Shown: positions 41,438 to 51,336, counted from the stretch's first letter. The stretch is 64,000 nt of DNA from Solobacterium sp. (GCA_024696355.1 JAILGV010000182.1:1-64000), one strand, 5' to 3'. Made by a program: numbers and translations. Notes: generated from the letters alone by a model not told the origin.

Positions 41438-42499
41438 ATGATCATTAATAACAGCTTTTGTGAAGCAAAGGGAGCCAGTCTCAGGAATTTCAATGAAGAT
41501 ATTCTGATGGACAGCATCAACGGTGCACTGGCATTAAGGGAGCATATCGAACAGATCATCGACATGATATATGATGATGATTTCGACGGCATTTGGTTTA
41601 TGGGCATCGGCGGAACATGGGCTTCGGCAATGCAGGCGGAAGTACATGTCAGAGGAAGAAGCAGACTGCCGATATACTGTGAAAACGCCGCAGAGTTTCT
41701 GACAACGGGAAACAGAAAGTTCACTGAAAATTCTGTGGCGATTATTTCTTCTGTATCAGGAAGCACAAGGGAAATTCTCGATCTCTGCGACAGGATACAT
41801 GAAATCGGCGGAAAGGTATTCAGCTTTGTGGATACTCCCGATTCGCCGCTTACAAAGCGGGACAAGTCGGATTATCTGATTGTATATCCGAAGAATGAGC
41901 AGCTGAAGTTCTTTATGGCCGCAGACTATCTGATGTACCGGAACGGTGAATTTGATGATTATGAAAGATTCTACGAGAATCTGGAAAACAGTCTGGCAGA
42001 AGCACTGGCGGAAACTGAAGAACTGACAGATCCCTGGGCTTACAGATATGCTGAAAAACAGGCTGCTTTCCATGAGGCACGTCCTGATATGCCTCATTAT
42101 TTTGTCGGCTGCGGAAATCAGTGGGGTGCTGTGTATTCCCTCGGCATGTGCTATTGGGAGGAACAGTTCTGGATCCGCTGCAGAACGGTGCAGGCAGGGG
42201 AGTTTTTCCACGGCATGCTTGAGATTATTGACAGACAGACACCTGTTACATTGTTTATGGGAGAGGATGAACAGCGTCCGCTTGCTGAGCGGGTGGCTGA
42301 TTTTCTGCCCAGAATATGTGAGAATTATGCCGTTATCGATACCAGGGAATTTCCTCTGACCGGTATCAGACCGGAATACAGGGGCCGGATTTCCCATCTG
42401 GTGATGCGTGCTGTAAACAACAGGATCGAGGCGTACATGGAAATGTTCCTCCGTCATCCGATGGAAATCCGCAGATATTACGGACGGATGAAATATTAG
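41438..42499 (+). CDS. SIS-domain sugar isomerase/deglycase, FrlB-like
   Basis: The 353-residue protein has two SIS domains: IWFMGIGGTWASAMQAE and IISSVSGSTREILDL in the first, HYFVGCGNQWGAVYSL in the second, with VQAGEFFHGMLEII matching the active-site Glu/His region of FrlB fructosamine-6-phosphate deglycase and GlmS-like isomerases. In FrlB operons a sugar transporter and kinase are usual; here none is adjacent, so the substrate is unknown. Confidence 0.78.
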   Translation: MIINNSFCEAKGASLRNFNEDILMDSINGALALREHIEQIIDMIYDDDFDGIWFMGIGGTWASAMQAEVHVRGRSRLPIYCENAAEFLTTGNRKFTENSVAIISSVSGSTREILDLCDRIHEIGGKVFSFVDTPDSPLTKRDKSDYLIVYPKNEQLKFFMAADYLMYRNGEFDDYERFYENLENSLAEALAETEELTDPWAYRYAEKQAAFHEARPDMPHYFVGCGNQWGAVYSLGMCYWEEQFWIRCRTVQAGEFFHGMLEIIDRQTPVTLFMGEDEQRPLAERVADFLPRICENYAVIDTREFPLTGIRPEYRGRISHLVMRAVNNRIEAYMEMFLRHPMEIRRYYGRMKY

Positions 42500-42507
42500 G
42501 CGGATGA

Positions 42508-42543
42508 ACGGAAAAGCATTTTAACTGATAGTTATTTTTCCGT
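42508..42543 (+). terminator. Possible terminator hairpin
   Basis: ACGGAAAA and TTTTCCGT form 8 perfect pairs around a loop of about 20 bases, directly after the SIS-domain gene. There is no T-tract after the stem. Confidence 0.4.
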
Positions 42544-42746
42544 CCGCATATTACAATACATATGGACCGGGAATACCGGATATTGCACGGATCATTCACT
42601 GCTTACCGGATGTGCAGCCGAATGATTCCTGCTTCATATAATGCCGGCTGAATTCATATTCCGAAAACAGGAGTGTTTCAACATGTCATGATTTCGGAAA
42701 ACGGAATCATATGCGCAGCCGGACATTGAGAATACGGAGATTGAAA

Positions 42747-43844
42747 ATGTTGATACGCAAGGTGGTAATTACAGGCGGACCGTGTGCCGGAAAGACAACA
42801 GCGATGAGCTGGATTCAGAATCATTTCACACGGATGGGCTATACAGTTCTGTTTATTCCCGAAACTGCTACGGAACTGATTTCGGGCGGCGTCTGCCCGT
42901 GGACATGCGGTACCAATCTGGATTATCAGAAATGCCAGCTGAAGCTTCAGATGACAAAGGAGCAGCTCTTTGAGCAGGCAGCCAGAACCATGCCGCAGGA
43001 AAAGATTCTGATTGTCTGCGACAGGGGAATTATGGACAACAAGGCATATATGACGGAGGAGGAGTTTGCCGAAGCCGTCAGATATATCGGTTCTGATGTT
43101 GTTTCACTGCGGGATCAGTATGATGCCGTGTTTCATCTGGTTACTGCCGCAAAAGGGGCGGAAGAGTTTTATACATTTGAAAACAATGCGGCAAGATATG
43201 AGTCTGTGGAGCAGGCTGTGGATCTTGATGACAGACTGCTTGCATCATGGACGGGGCATCCGCATCTGCGCGTCATAGATAATTCAACGGATTTCATGGA
43301 AAAGATGCAGCGCCTGATCAATGAAATGATCCGCTTCCTCGGCGAGACAAATCCGATTGCATCAAAAAGAAAGTTCCTGATTGAATATCCTGATCTTGAA
43401 TGGCTCGACAGCAACAAAATGGCCAGAAAGCTGGAAAGTGTTGAAGTATATCTGCAGAAGACGCTGGATGAAGAGCATCTCGCACACAAAAGAGGAGAAA
43501 ACGGCCATTATTTCTGTTATGAATCAGTGCGGAAACCGCTCAGTGACAGGAAATTCCTGGAAATGGAGAGACGGATTACCGAAGATGAATATAATGATCT
43601 GATCCGCGAGGCTGATCCCGAGCGTGCGGTAATCAGAAAAACAAGATACTACCTTGCATATGAGAAACAGTATTTTGAAATTGATATTTATCCGAACTGG
43701 GAGGATCATGCAATTGCCGAAATTGAAGTGGCTAACGAAGATGATGAGATCAGATTCCCCGAAGAGATTCATGTGATCAGGGAAATCACGGGTGAGCCGG
43801 AATACAGAAAATCCTCACTCTCATACAGCGAAGCAGCTGAATGA
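42747..43844 (+). CDS. P-loop kinase-like (AAA_28) and CYTH domain fusion protein
   Basis: The 365-residue protein has an N-terminal P-loop domain with Walker A ITGGPCAGKTT (8-18) and LIVCDRGIMDNKAYM. A C-terminal triphosphate-tunnel (CYTH-like) domain follows, beginning near KRKFLIEYP, with KTRYYLAYEKQYFEID and a terminal region of acidic strands. Such fusions are known in plants (TTM1/2) and some bacteria; members hydrolyse inorganic triphosphate or pyrophosphate, but the bacterial role is unclear. The start at 42747 follows ACGGAG. Confidence 0.78.
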   Translation: MLIRKVVITGGPCAGKTTAMSWIQNHFTRMGYTVLFIPETATELISGGVCPWTCGTNLDYQKCQLKLQMTKEQLFEQAARTMPQEKILIVCDRGIMDNKAYMTEEEFAEAVRYIGSDVVSLRDQYDAVFHLVTAAKGAEEFYTFENNAARYESVEQAVDLDDRLLASWTGHPHLRVIDNSTDFMEKMQRLINEMIRFLGETNPIASKRKFLIEYPDLEWLDSNKMARKLESVEVYLQKTLDEEHLAHKRGENGHYFCYESVRKPLSDRKFLEMERRITEDEYNDLIREADPERAVIRKTRYYLAYEKQYFEIDIYPNWEDHAIAEIEVANEDDEIRFPEEIHVIREITGEPEYRKSSLSYSEAAE

Positions 43845-43878
43845 TAACGCACCGGCTGTCCATTGAAGGAGGAGCAGT

Positions 43879-44355
43879 ATGTTCAGAGATATTGTCAGAA
43901 AGAAAAACGAAATCACGCGCGGGGAGTGCATTGAAATTCTGAAGCATGAACTCCGCGGTGTACTTGCGGTTAACGGAGACGGCGGTTATCCGTACTGCAT
44001 GCCCATGAATCATTATTACTGCGAAGAAGACGGCATGATTTACTTTCACGGCGGAAAAACCGGACATAAAATTGATTCACTGAAGGCGGATGACAGAGTA
44101 TGCTTCTGTGTGCATGACGAAGGCGTGCATGAGGACGGAAACTGGGCACTGACAGTCAGAAGCGTGGTTGTTTTCGGCAGAGTTCATTTCATTGATGATT
44201 ATGAATATGCTATGGATATAGCACGTAAGCTCAGCCGGAAATTCACCGATGATACCGGACTGACGGAGGAAGAGATCCGTAAGAGCGGGAAAAGTACGCT
44301 GTGCTTTGCCATAGAACCTGAACATATCAGCGGCAAGCGCGTCAAAGAGCAGTAA
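43879..44355 (+). CDS. Pyridoxamine 5'-phosphate oxidase-family flavoprotein
   Basis: The 158-residue protein has the split-barrel FMN fold: GVLAVNGDGGYPYCMPMNHYY, IYFHGGKTGHKIDSL and VVVFGRVHFI are typical of NimA-like members. These proteins bind FMN and reduce small molecules; NimA homologues in anaerobes have been tied to nitroimidazole reduction, but this is not established here. RBS GAAGGAGGAG. A terminator follows. Confidence 0.82.
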   Translation: MFRDIVRKKNEITRGECIEILKHELRGVLAVNGDGGYPYCMPMNHYYCEEDGMIYFHGGKTGHKIDSLKADDRVCFCVHDEGVHEDGNWALTVRSVVVFGRVHFIDDYEYAMDIARKLSRKFTDDTGLTEEEIRKSGKSTLCFAIEPEHISGKRVKEQ

Positions 44356-44369
44356 CTGACTGCTTAAAG

Positions 44370-44402
44370 AAAGCACTGTCCGGATACGGGCAGTGCTTTT
44401 TC
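44370..44402 (+). terminator. Rho-independent terminator
   Basis: AAAGCACTG (44370-44378) pairs with CAGTGCTTT (44391-44399), followed by TTTCT. It ends the PNPOx-like gene and overlaps the end of the convergent minus-strand gene. Confidence 0.82.
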
Positions 44403-45010
44403 TATGAGATACGGAGCAGACGGGAGAGTCTGCTGAGCATCAGAGCGAGAAGCAGATGGATCAGGCACAGGATCAGAAACATGAGAATGCCGGACGGGAT
44501 TCCCCATAAGCCGAATCCGTACCAGTCATTGCGTTCGATTCCGTTGATCAGAATATTCAGCATATATGCTGTTCCGTACAGGAGAAGAGGAATGACGCTC
44601 AGCATGATTTCTTTTTTTCCGGGTTCATATTCAGGAAAAAAGATGAACTCAGTCACTGCGGTCAGGGGAATGATGAGGTGGAACCACAGGTTTGAGGCTG
44701 CGTACATGGCATGAAAACCGAAAAGGGGCCCGAGGAAGAACAGGACTACCAGGAAAGTGATGAATACAGCCATGGAGGACGAGAATTTCAGGAAGCCCGT
44801 CAATTCATTATGACTGCGGTTTTTTCTCAGAAACAGCCACAGCAGTGCCGAACACCCGCAGAACAGATTGGAAAGGACAGTGAAGTATTTCAAAGACCAG
44901 AACCCCCGGGAGGAAAGTGTGCCTCCGCCTCTGTAAACCATGCTCAGCCACGCTGCGGGCACTGCCGCAGCTGTAAACAGGTTGATGATCATCTTGCATT
45001 TCAGTTTCAT
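44402..45010 (-). CDS. Pr6Pr-like membrane protein
   Basis: The 202-residue protein has about six membrane segments. The segment SLKYFTVLSNLFCG and later WFHLIIPLTAVTEFIFF are typical of Pr6Pr (FAR-17a/AIG1-like) membrane proteins of unknown function. It is transcribed leftwards, divergent from the cardiolipin synthase gene 84 bases away and convergent with the flavoprotein gene. Confidence 0.72.
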   Translation of the reverse strand: MKLKCKMIINLFTAAAVPAAWLSMVYRGGGTLSSRGFWSLKYFTVLSNLFCGCSALLWLFLRKNRSHNELTGFLKFSSSMAVFITFLVVLFFLGPLFGFHAMYAASNLWFHLIIPLTAVTEFIFFPEYEPGKKEIMLSVIPLLLYGTAYMLNILINGIERNDWYGFGLWGIPSGILMFLILCLIHLLLALMLSRLSRLLRIS

Positions 45011-45094
45011 GCTTTAATGATACAGCGGCTCCGCGTTCGAATTGAACAAAAATCAGATAATCATGTAGAATGAATAAAGGCACGGGAGAATTCT

Positions 45095-46615
45095 ATGAAA
45101 CTTTTTAAGCGCTTGTTCAACAGAATGTATCTGATGATAATTCTTGTATTGCTGGAGATACTGATTGTTGCCGGGCTGATTTACCTGTTTAACTCAAAAG
45201 TCGGCTGGATTGAGACAATTCTTCGCTTTATCGGTGCCGGAATCGTTTTCTATATCATCAGGCATTCAAGACATCTTTCATCCGATATGATGTGGATCGT
45301 TCTGATTATGATTTTTCCGATTCCCGGTACTGCGGCTTATCTTTTTCTCGGGGCAAACCTGATATCCTCGCGTACTTTCCGCAATCTTGTCAGTGAAACC
45401 GAAAAGGCGAAAGTTTATTACATACAGGATGAATCTGTTCTGAACAAGGCATTTGAAAAGGACAGTGAAATGAAGGGGCAGTTCGCATATATTTCACAGA
45501 CAGCCGGATTCCCGTTTTACCAGAATACCGGATTTGATTATTATCCGACCGGTGAGGCTGGATATCCGGTTATGCTGGAGGAACTGCGCAGGGCAGAGCG
45601 TTATATTTTCATGGAGTATTTCATTATAGAGCCCGGAAAAATGTGGTCCAGCTTCATGGAAATCTTTGAGCAGAAGATCATGGAAGGTGTTGAAATCCGT
45701 ATCATGTACGATGACATGGGAAGCATGAACACACTTCCGCTGAGCTTTGTCAGAGAAATGGAAAGCAAGGGGATCAAATGCATGCCGTTCAACCGGATCA
45801 ACCCGGTGATCGGTGTCATTATGAACCACCGCGATCACCGCAAAATCATGGTGATAGACGGCAAAGTCGCATTTTCGGGCGGAATAAACATCGCCGATGA
45901 GTATATCAACCAGAAACTCAGATTCGGCTACTGGAAAGACAATGTTATCCGTATTACCGGACCGTCTGTCTGGTCATATACAGTTATGTTTCTGACAAAC
46001 TGGAATGCGCTGAGACATGAGGACGATGATTACAGCTTCTATTCGGCAATACCTGCTGAAGGCAGGGAGGACGGCTTTATCTCCCCTTACGGAGAGACGC
46101 CTCTGGACGGTGAAATAACAGCACAGAACATTTACATGAATATTGTGAATCAGGCGAATAATTACTGTTATATTGCCACGCCTTACCTGATTATCGATAC
46201 AGAGTTTACCAATGCCCTGGTTCTTGCCGCAAAAAGAGGCGTTGATGTATGCCTGATTACTCCGGGCATCCCTGACAAGAAAATCATTTATGCAATAACA
46301 AGATCATATTATGAGCCGCTGCTGGCGGGCGGTGTGAAGATATACGAATATACCCCGGGATTCATTCATTCCAAGGTTTTTGTGGCAGATGATTCCGTGG
46401 CGACCGTAGGTACCGTTAATCTTGATTACAGAAGTCTGTATCTGCATTTTGAAAACGGCACATACCTGTACGGAAGCAAAAAGATCGCTGACATAAAGAA
46501 AGACATGACTGATACAATCGGAAAATCCGCGCGCGTGTATCCGGGGGATATACCGACAAATATCTTTAAGGAAGCATTCCTTTCCGTCATCAGACTGTTT
46601 ACGCCGCTGATGTAA
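45095..46615 (+). CDS. cls: Cardiolipin synthase
   Basis: The 506-residue protein has two N-terminal membrane helices and two phospholipase-D HKD motifs: HRDHRKIMVIDG and FIHSKVFVADDSVATVG. It joins two phosphatidylglycerol molecules to make cardiolipin in the membrane. Length and order match the bacterial Cls family. The start at 45095 follows a CACGGGAG site. Confidence 0.9.
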   Translation: MKLFKRLFNRMYLMIILVLLEILIVAGLIYLFNSKVGWIETILRFIGAGIVFYIIRHSRHLSSDMMWIVLIMIFPIPGTAAYLFLGANLISSRTFRNLVSETEKAKVYYIQDESVLNKAFEKDSEMKGQFAYISQTAGFPFYQNTGFDYYPTGEAGYPVMLEELRRAERYIFMEYFIIEPGKMWSSFMEIFEQKIMEGVEIRIMYDDMGSMNTLPLSFVREMESKGIKCMPFNRINPVIGVIMNHRDHRKIMVIDGKVAFSGGINIADEYINQKLRFGYWKDNVIRITGPSVWSYTVMFLTNWNALRHEDDDYSFYSAIPAEGREDGFISPYGETPLDGEITAQNIYMNIVNQANNYCYIATPYLIIDTEFTNALVLAAKRGVDVCLITPGIPDKKIIYAITRSYYEPLLAGGVKIYEYTPGFIHSKVFVADDSVATVGTVNLDYRSLYLHFENGTYLYGSKKIADIKKDMTDTIGKSARVYPGDIPTNIFKEAFLSVIRLFTPLM

Positions 46616-46747
46616 AGATATTCCAAACAGTAAATTTCAGATAATACAGTGACTGACATTCTGCAGAGTACAGCCTAGATATTGGATATATTCATGCAGG
46701 ACTTTATAATTAAATACAGTAAACAGTGTATGAAGGAGCGGCAGGCA

Positions 46748-47047
46748 ATGCTAAAGACAGATAAAACAGCTGATAACGGAAAATACATATTTGTTCTTGA
46801 GGGAAGGCTGGATACAAATTCGGCTGAAAAGATGGAGGCTGAACTGCAGCCGTGCATGAGTGATGCAAAAGAACTGATCTTCGATTTTGAAAAACTGCAG
46901 TACATTTCATCTGCGGGACTGCGTATTCTGCTTTCTGCCCAGAAAACGATGAACAGGCAGGGAACAATGAAGATTCTGCATGTCAATGAAACAATCATGA
47001 ATATTTTTGAGGTGACAGGCTTCACTGATATACTGACAATCGAGTGA
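46748..47047 (+). CDS. STAS-domain anti-sigma factor antagonist
   Basis: The 99-residue protein is a lone STAS domain: FVLEGRLDTNSAEKMEAEL and DFEKLQYISSAGLRILLSA, with the Ser in ISSAG as the phosphorylation site. It would be switched on by the neighbouring SpoIIE-type phosphatase. The start at 46748 follows AAGGAGCGG; an upstream ATG (46682) is less likely. The phosphatase follows 13 bases later. Confidence 0.85.
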   Translation: MLKTDKTADNGKYIFVLEGRLDTNSAEKMEAELQPCMSDAKELIFDFEKLQYISSAGLRILLSAQKTMNRQGTMKILHVNETIMNIFEVTGFTDILTIE

Positions 47048-47060
47048 CGGGAGGTTCATG

Positions 47061-48782
47061 ATGCCTGAAAAGAGCATTAGTGAGATGAGTGGGTTTGAGA
47101 AAGCTCATTACTCAATGTCATCGAAAATATTCCGCGCAACGTTAATGGGTTCAATTATCCCCGGACTTGCATCGCTGGCGATCGGTCTGGGGTTATATAC
47201 ATACGTTCTGGTGAACAGATATATATCAGAGGCTTTTAATCTGTCCCGGAGTGCAGCGGCAATCATTGAAAATGTCGAGAATACTGAATTATTTGCGGAT
47301 GAAGTAATGACTGCATATCATTCGCTGAGTGACTCCGAACTGGAGGAAACCGGCAGTGAGGCATATCTGCAGCGTTTTGCATCACTGACAAAACGTCAGG
47401 ATTACGAAATGATCCGCAGTATTTTTTATGATCTTCTTGAATCAAGTGACGTGGATGATCTGTATCTGGCAATGTATGACGAGAAAAACAGTGCGCTTGT
47501 CTATATGGCGGATGCAGACCAGGAAACTCCTCTTCTGCCGGTGGAGTGGGAAGAGGTCCCTCTGACGGAAGCAAGGAAATTTCTTAACTATGACGACTCC
47601 GGCATAGTTTACGATTACAATAAAACGAGCAAATACGGCTGGATATGCACCGCCGGAGTGCCGGTTTACAGGGACAGCGGGGAAATCTGTGCTTTTGTGC
47701 TGGCTGATATCCGGATGGATAATGTCTGGAACGGCATGCGTTTTTTCCTGATCAGTTTTTTCATCGCAATGATTCTGATGATCAATCTGGATGCCTGGCT
47801 CATGACACAGCATATGAAGAAAACGCTTGTCAAACCGATCAACGATATCGCAGAAGCCGCGCATACTTATACGAAGGACAAACAGGCGGGAGCCGGCGTT
47901 ACCGATCATTTCCGGAATCTTGATATCCGTACGGGTGATGAGCTTGAAAATCTTGCGAATGTCATGTCGGAAATGGAAAAGAATCTTGAGGAATATGAAA
48001 AGAAACTGACCGGAATCACTGCGGAAAAGGAAAGAATCAACACGGAGCTTGAACTGGCGGCAAGAATACAGGAAAGCATGCTTCCGAACGAATTCCCGCC
48101 TTTCCCCGACAGAACGGAATTTGATGTTTATGCGATGATGCAGCCGGCAAGAACCGTCGGCGGCGACTTCTACAGTTTCCGTCTGATTGATGATGATCAT
48201 CTGTACCTGGTGATCGCGGATGTCTCCGGCAAGGGTATTCCCGCTGCGCTGTTTATGATGGCGTGCACGATTATCATGGCAAGCAATGCGATGAAGATGG
48301 AATCTCCCAAAAAGATTATTGAAGACGTCAATAACGCGATATGCTCGAACAATAACGAAGAAATGTTTGTTACGATCTGGCTCGGAATTCTCGAGATTTC
48401 AACAGGCAGACTCAGAGCGGTCAATGCCGGTCATGAATATCCGATTGTTATGCATGCCGGAGGAAATTTCGAAATTCTGAAAGATCCGCACGGTCTTGTG
48501 GCAGGCGGCATGCTGCATCAGAAGTACGAGGAATACGAGCTTCAGCTTGAGCCGGGTTCAAAACTGTTTGTATACACAGACGGAATTCCCGAGGCAACCG
48601 ATGCCGGCAATGTGATGTTCGGTACTGACAGACTGCTGGAAAATCTGAATCAGTGCAGAGACGGAACGGCACAGCAGGTAATTAAACGTGTTGAGGACGG
48701 TGTTGCGGAATTTGTCGGCAGCACGGTGCAGTTTGATGACATGACCATGATGTGCATTGAATACAAAGGGAAAAGTTTATGA
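47061..48782 (+). CDS. Membrane-bound SpoIIE-family PP2C phosphatase with HAMP domain
   Basis: The 573-residue protein has a sensor region between two membrane segments (about 30-52 and 225-245), a HAMP domain, a coiled coil (EKNLEEYEKKLTGITAEKER) and a PP2C SpoIIE domain with ESMLPNEFPPFP, RTVGGDFYSF, IADVSGKGIPAALF and YTDGIPEATDA, the manganese-binding aspartates. It should dephosphorylate the STAS protein encoded just upstream. No cognate kinase (RsbW type) lies here. Confidence 0.88.
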   Translation: MPEKSISEMSGFEKAHYSMSSKIFRATLMGSIIPGLASLAIGLGLYTYVLVNRYISEAFNLSRSAAAIIENVENTELFADEVMTAYHSLSDSELEETGSEAYLQRFASLTKRQDYEMIRSIFYDLLESSDVDDLYLAMYDEKNSALVYMADADQETPLLPVEWEEVPLTEARKFLNYDDSGIVYDYNKTSKYGWICTAGVPVYRDSGEICAFVLADIRMDNVWNGMRFFLISFFIAMILMINLDAWLMTQHMKKTLVKPINDIAEAAHTYTKDKQAGAGVTDHFRNLDIRTGDELENLANVMSEMEKNLEEYEKKLTGITAEKERINTELELAARIQESMLPNEFPPFPDRTEFDVYAMMQPARTVGGDFYSFRLIDDDHLYLVIADVSGKGIPAALFMMACTIIMASNAMKMESPKKIIEDVNNAICSNNNEEMFVTIWLGILEISTGRLRAVNAGHEYPIVMHAGGNFEILKDPHGLVAGGMLHQKYEEYELQLEPGSKLFVYTDGIPEATDAGNVMFGTDRLLENLNQCRDGTAQQVIKRVEDGVAEFVGSTVQFDDMTMMCIEYKGKSL

Positions 48783-49210
48783 ATCAGTTTAAATACGTAA
48801 GAATTCAGGGACTGGAACTTGCCGAGAATACGATGTATGCAAAGGGGATTTTCAGCATGTGCTGGCAGCTTGTTCAGAATGATGCCATGGAGGAAGAGGA
48901 TGCTGCACTTTTCAGGGAAATAGACGGCTGGTTTGCAGAGAATCTTCCCTGGCCCGAGCCCTGCATGAAGCAGGAAAAAGTTGTATGCTTTTTCAAGACG
49001 GAAAACAGTGATGAAATGATGAAGATGATAAGACCGGCAATGTGGCTGCTGGAGAAGTATCACCATCCTTATTACGTTGTTTATACGAATACGCCGGGTG
49101 AAATCGTCTATGAGGACAAGTATCAGATTGCCGTAAAGGTTCCCGGATTTCTGCAGATTGAAAAAGTGCAGAAAGGCTGGAAATCAGACGGAGAAAAAAC
49201 CGGTCAGTAA
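48779..49210 (+). CDS. Conserved hypothetical protein after the SpoIIE phosphatase
   Basis: The 143-residue protein shows the pattern EIDGWFAENLPWPEPC near the middle and PGEIVYEDKYQIAVKVP at the end, which I recall from a conserved hypothetical family in many bacteria. It overlaps the phosphatase gene by four bases (ATGA), so it is translated together with it. No motif points to a function. Confidence 0.65.
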   Translation: MNQFKYVRIQGLELAENTMYAKGIFSMCWQLVQNDAMEEEDAALFREIDGWFAENLPWPEPCMKQEKVVCFFKTENSDEMMKMIRPAMWLLEKYHHPYYVVYTNTPGEIVYEDKYQIAVKVPGFLQIEKVQKGWKSDGEKTGQ

Positions 49211-49230
49211 AATCAGAAAGCGGCGGAATT

Positions 49231-50100
49231 ATGAATTATCCAGAAAAAATAGACCTCCATATGCATACCAGTGTATCTGACGGAACAGATACGCCGGAAG
49301 AGATTCTGAACAGAGTCAGGGAAGAAAAAATAGAGTTGTTTTCGGTGACGGATCATGATGCGGTGAAAGGCTGTGTAATGATTATCGACATTCTGAAAAA
49401 GGGTGATCCGAAGTTTCTGACAGGTGCCGAATTCTCATGCAAGGATGAGGACGGTCAGTACCATATTCTCGGATACGGATATGATCCGGATTCGAAAGCC
49501 ATCCGTTCTGTCGTAAAAAAAGGACACGGATTCAGAATGAGCAAAGTCAGCAGAAGACTCGGCTATCTTGCGGAACAGTTCGGATTTGAATTCAGGGATG
49601 AGGATCTGAAGGAACTGTATGACATGGACAACCCCGGAAAGCCTCACATCGGCAATCTGATGGTGAAATACGGATATGCCGCAACAAAGGAGGAGGCAAT
49701 TACCAGATATATCAATAAAATCCATTTTAAGAATTCCTATATCCGCCCCGAGGAAGCAATCAGAGGGATTATTGACGCCGGCGGCATTCCGGTGCTTGCA
49801 CATCCTTCCTACGGAAGCGGTGACCAGATTATTGTCGGAGAGGAAATGGAGCAGCGTCTCGAGAAGCTGATCGGATTCGGTCTGCAGGGGGTGGAAGCCT
49901 TTTACTCCGGATTTACGGAAAAGCTCCAGGGTGAAATACTGAAATATTCGGAAAAATACGGGCTTTATGTAACGGCAGGCAGTGACTATCACGGAAAAAA
50001 CAAGCTTGTTGAGCTCGGGGATACAAACCTCAAAGGCACAGAGGAGTATCCCGAAGGACTGAAGCGGTTCCTGAATGATATCGAAGGCAGGATCAGATGA
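49231..50100 (+). CDS. PHP-domain phosphoesterase
   Basis: The 289-residue protein has the PHP metal motifs DLHMHTSVSDGTDTP and FSVTDHDAVKG, plus VLAHPSYGS and SDYHGKN, as in TrpH/RnaAM-like enzymes that hydrolyse short 5'-phosphates of nucleotides or small RNAs. The stop overlaps the start of the YdcF gene. Start has a weak AAAGCGGCGG site. Confidence 0.82.
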   Translation: MNYPEKIDLHMHTSVSDGTDTPEEILNRVREEKIELFSVTDHDAVKGCVMIIDILKKGDPKFLTGAEFSCKDEDGQYHILGYGYDPDSKAIRSVVKKGHGFRMSKVSRRLGYLAEQFGFEFRDEDLKELYDMDNPGKPHIGNLMVKYGYAATKEEAITRYINKIHFKNSYIRPEEAIRGIIDAGGIPVLAHPSYGSGDQIIVGEEMEQRLEKLIGFGLQGVEAFYSGFTEKLQGEILKYSEKYGLYVTAGSDYHGKNKLVELGDTNLKGTEEYPEGLKRFLNDIEGRIR

Positions 50101-51308
50101 TTAAATTTGATACCAGAGACAAAAAACCGAATCTGTATCATGCGGCTGTTTTTTCTGTTCCGGCAGCGGTATTTCTTGTGTTTCTGCTCAACCGTCCGGC
50201 AGGTGTTGACTCTCTGCTGGTCTGTGCATATCTTTTTGTATACTTCACGGTGATGCTGATAATGCTGATCAGGGCTTTTGTGCATCAGCTGGAATATAAT
50301 CCGTATTCATACAACACAATCATTTACATGGGTTTTTCCCTGTTCCTGCTGGCTGTGATTTTCATTCACCTGTACAAGACATATCAGGTGCTTCACTATC
50401 CGGACCAGTACAGTATTAATGTCATTCATGATGCCGTCATGAACTCCGCATCCAACTACATGCTGCTGTCATTTCCCTTCATTTTTGTTTTTTCCGTCGG
50501 TCTGTGCATATCAAATATCGCTCTGATCCGGCATGAAGGGAGAAGATTCGTGAATATTCTGGGCATCATACTGTCATTCATGCTTGTGGCTGGCGCACTG
50601 CTGCTCTACCGCTTTGACTATTATGCCTCGGGTTCCGTACGGGAAATTATGATTCATGATCTGCTGAAGAATCTGTTTTCAGCCGTATATCTGTATTTTG
50701 AATGCATGATGATCGGAACCATCATCGCTGATGTAATTGCGGCCGTTCACGAACCGGACAAGGACAAAGATTTCCTCATTATCCTGGGATGCGGTCTGAA
50801 GAATGACGGCACTCCCACGCCGCTTCTGCAGGCAAGAATCGACAGGGCAGTCGAATTCGACCGCAGGCAGAGAGAGGAAACAGGGAAAGAACTGATCTTT
50901 ATTGTTTCCGGCGGACAGGGACCGGATGAAATAACTGCAGAGAGCACGGCAATGAAGAACTATCTCATGGAGAAGGGAATTGAGGAAAGGCGGATTGTTG
51001 AAGAAAACCAGTCAGAAGATACTCTGGAAAACATGAGATTTTCAAAAGAAAAGATCATGCAGATCAATCCTGATGGAAAAGTGGCTTTTTCAACAACAAA
51101 CTATCATGTTTTCAGAAGCGGTCTCTGTGCACGGCGGGTCAAGATGAAGGCGGCCGGCATGGGAGCACCTACAAAATGGTATTTCTGGCCGAATGCGTCC
51201 GTGCGTGAATTTGTCGGTCTTCTGACCGAGCACCGCGGCAAACAGGCGCTGATATTTATCGGGATGATTGTCTTTTATACAGTCATGACGCTGACAGTCA
51301 GCCGTTAG
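50097..51308 (+). CDS. YdcF/DUF218-family membrane protein
   Basis: The 403-residue protein has about six N-terminal membrane segments and a C-terminal DUF218 (ElyC/SanA/YdcF) domain beginning FLIILGCGLKNDGTPTP with VSGGQGPDEITAES and EENQSEDTLENMRFSK. This fold acts in envelope metabolism. It overlaps the PHP gene by four bases and is followed by an acyltransferase gene after 28 bases. Confidence 0.82.
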   Translation: MIKFDTRDKKPNLYHAAVFSVPAAVFLVFLLNRPAGVDSLLVCAYLFVYFTVMLIMLIRAFVHQLEYNPYSYNTIIYMGFSLFLLAVIFIHLYKTYQVLHYPDQYSINVIHDAVMNSASNYMLLSFPFIFVFSVGLCISNIALIRHEGRRFVNILGIILSFMLVAGALLLYRFDYYASGSVREIMIHDLLKNLFSAVYLYFECMMIGTIIADVIAAVHEPDKDKDFLIILGCGLKNDGTPTPLLQARIDRAVEFDRRQREETGKELIFIVSGGQGPDEITAESTAMKNYLMEKGIEERRIVEENQSEDTLENMRFSKEKIMQINPDGKVAFSTTNYHVFRSGLCARRVKMKAAGMGAPTKWYFWPNASVREFVGLLTEHRGKQALIFIGMIVFYTVMTLTVSR

Positions 51309-51336
51309 CCGGAAAAGAAGACGGGCAGGGGAAGAA

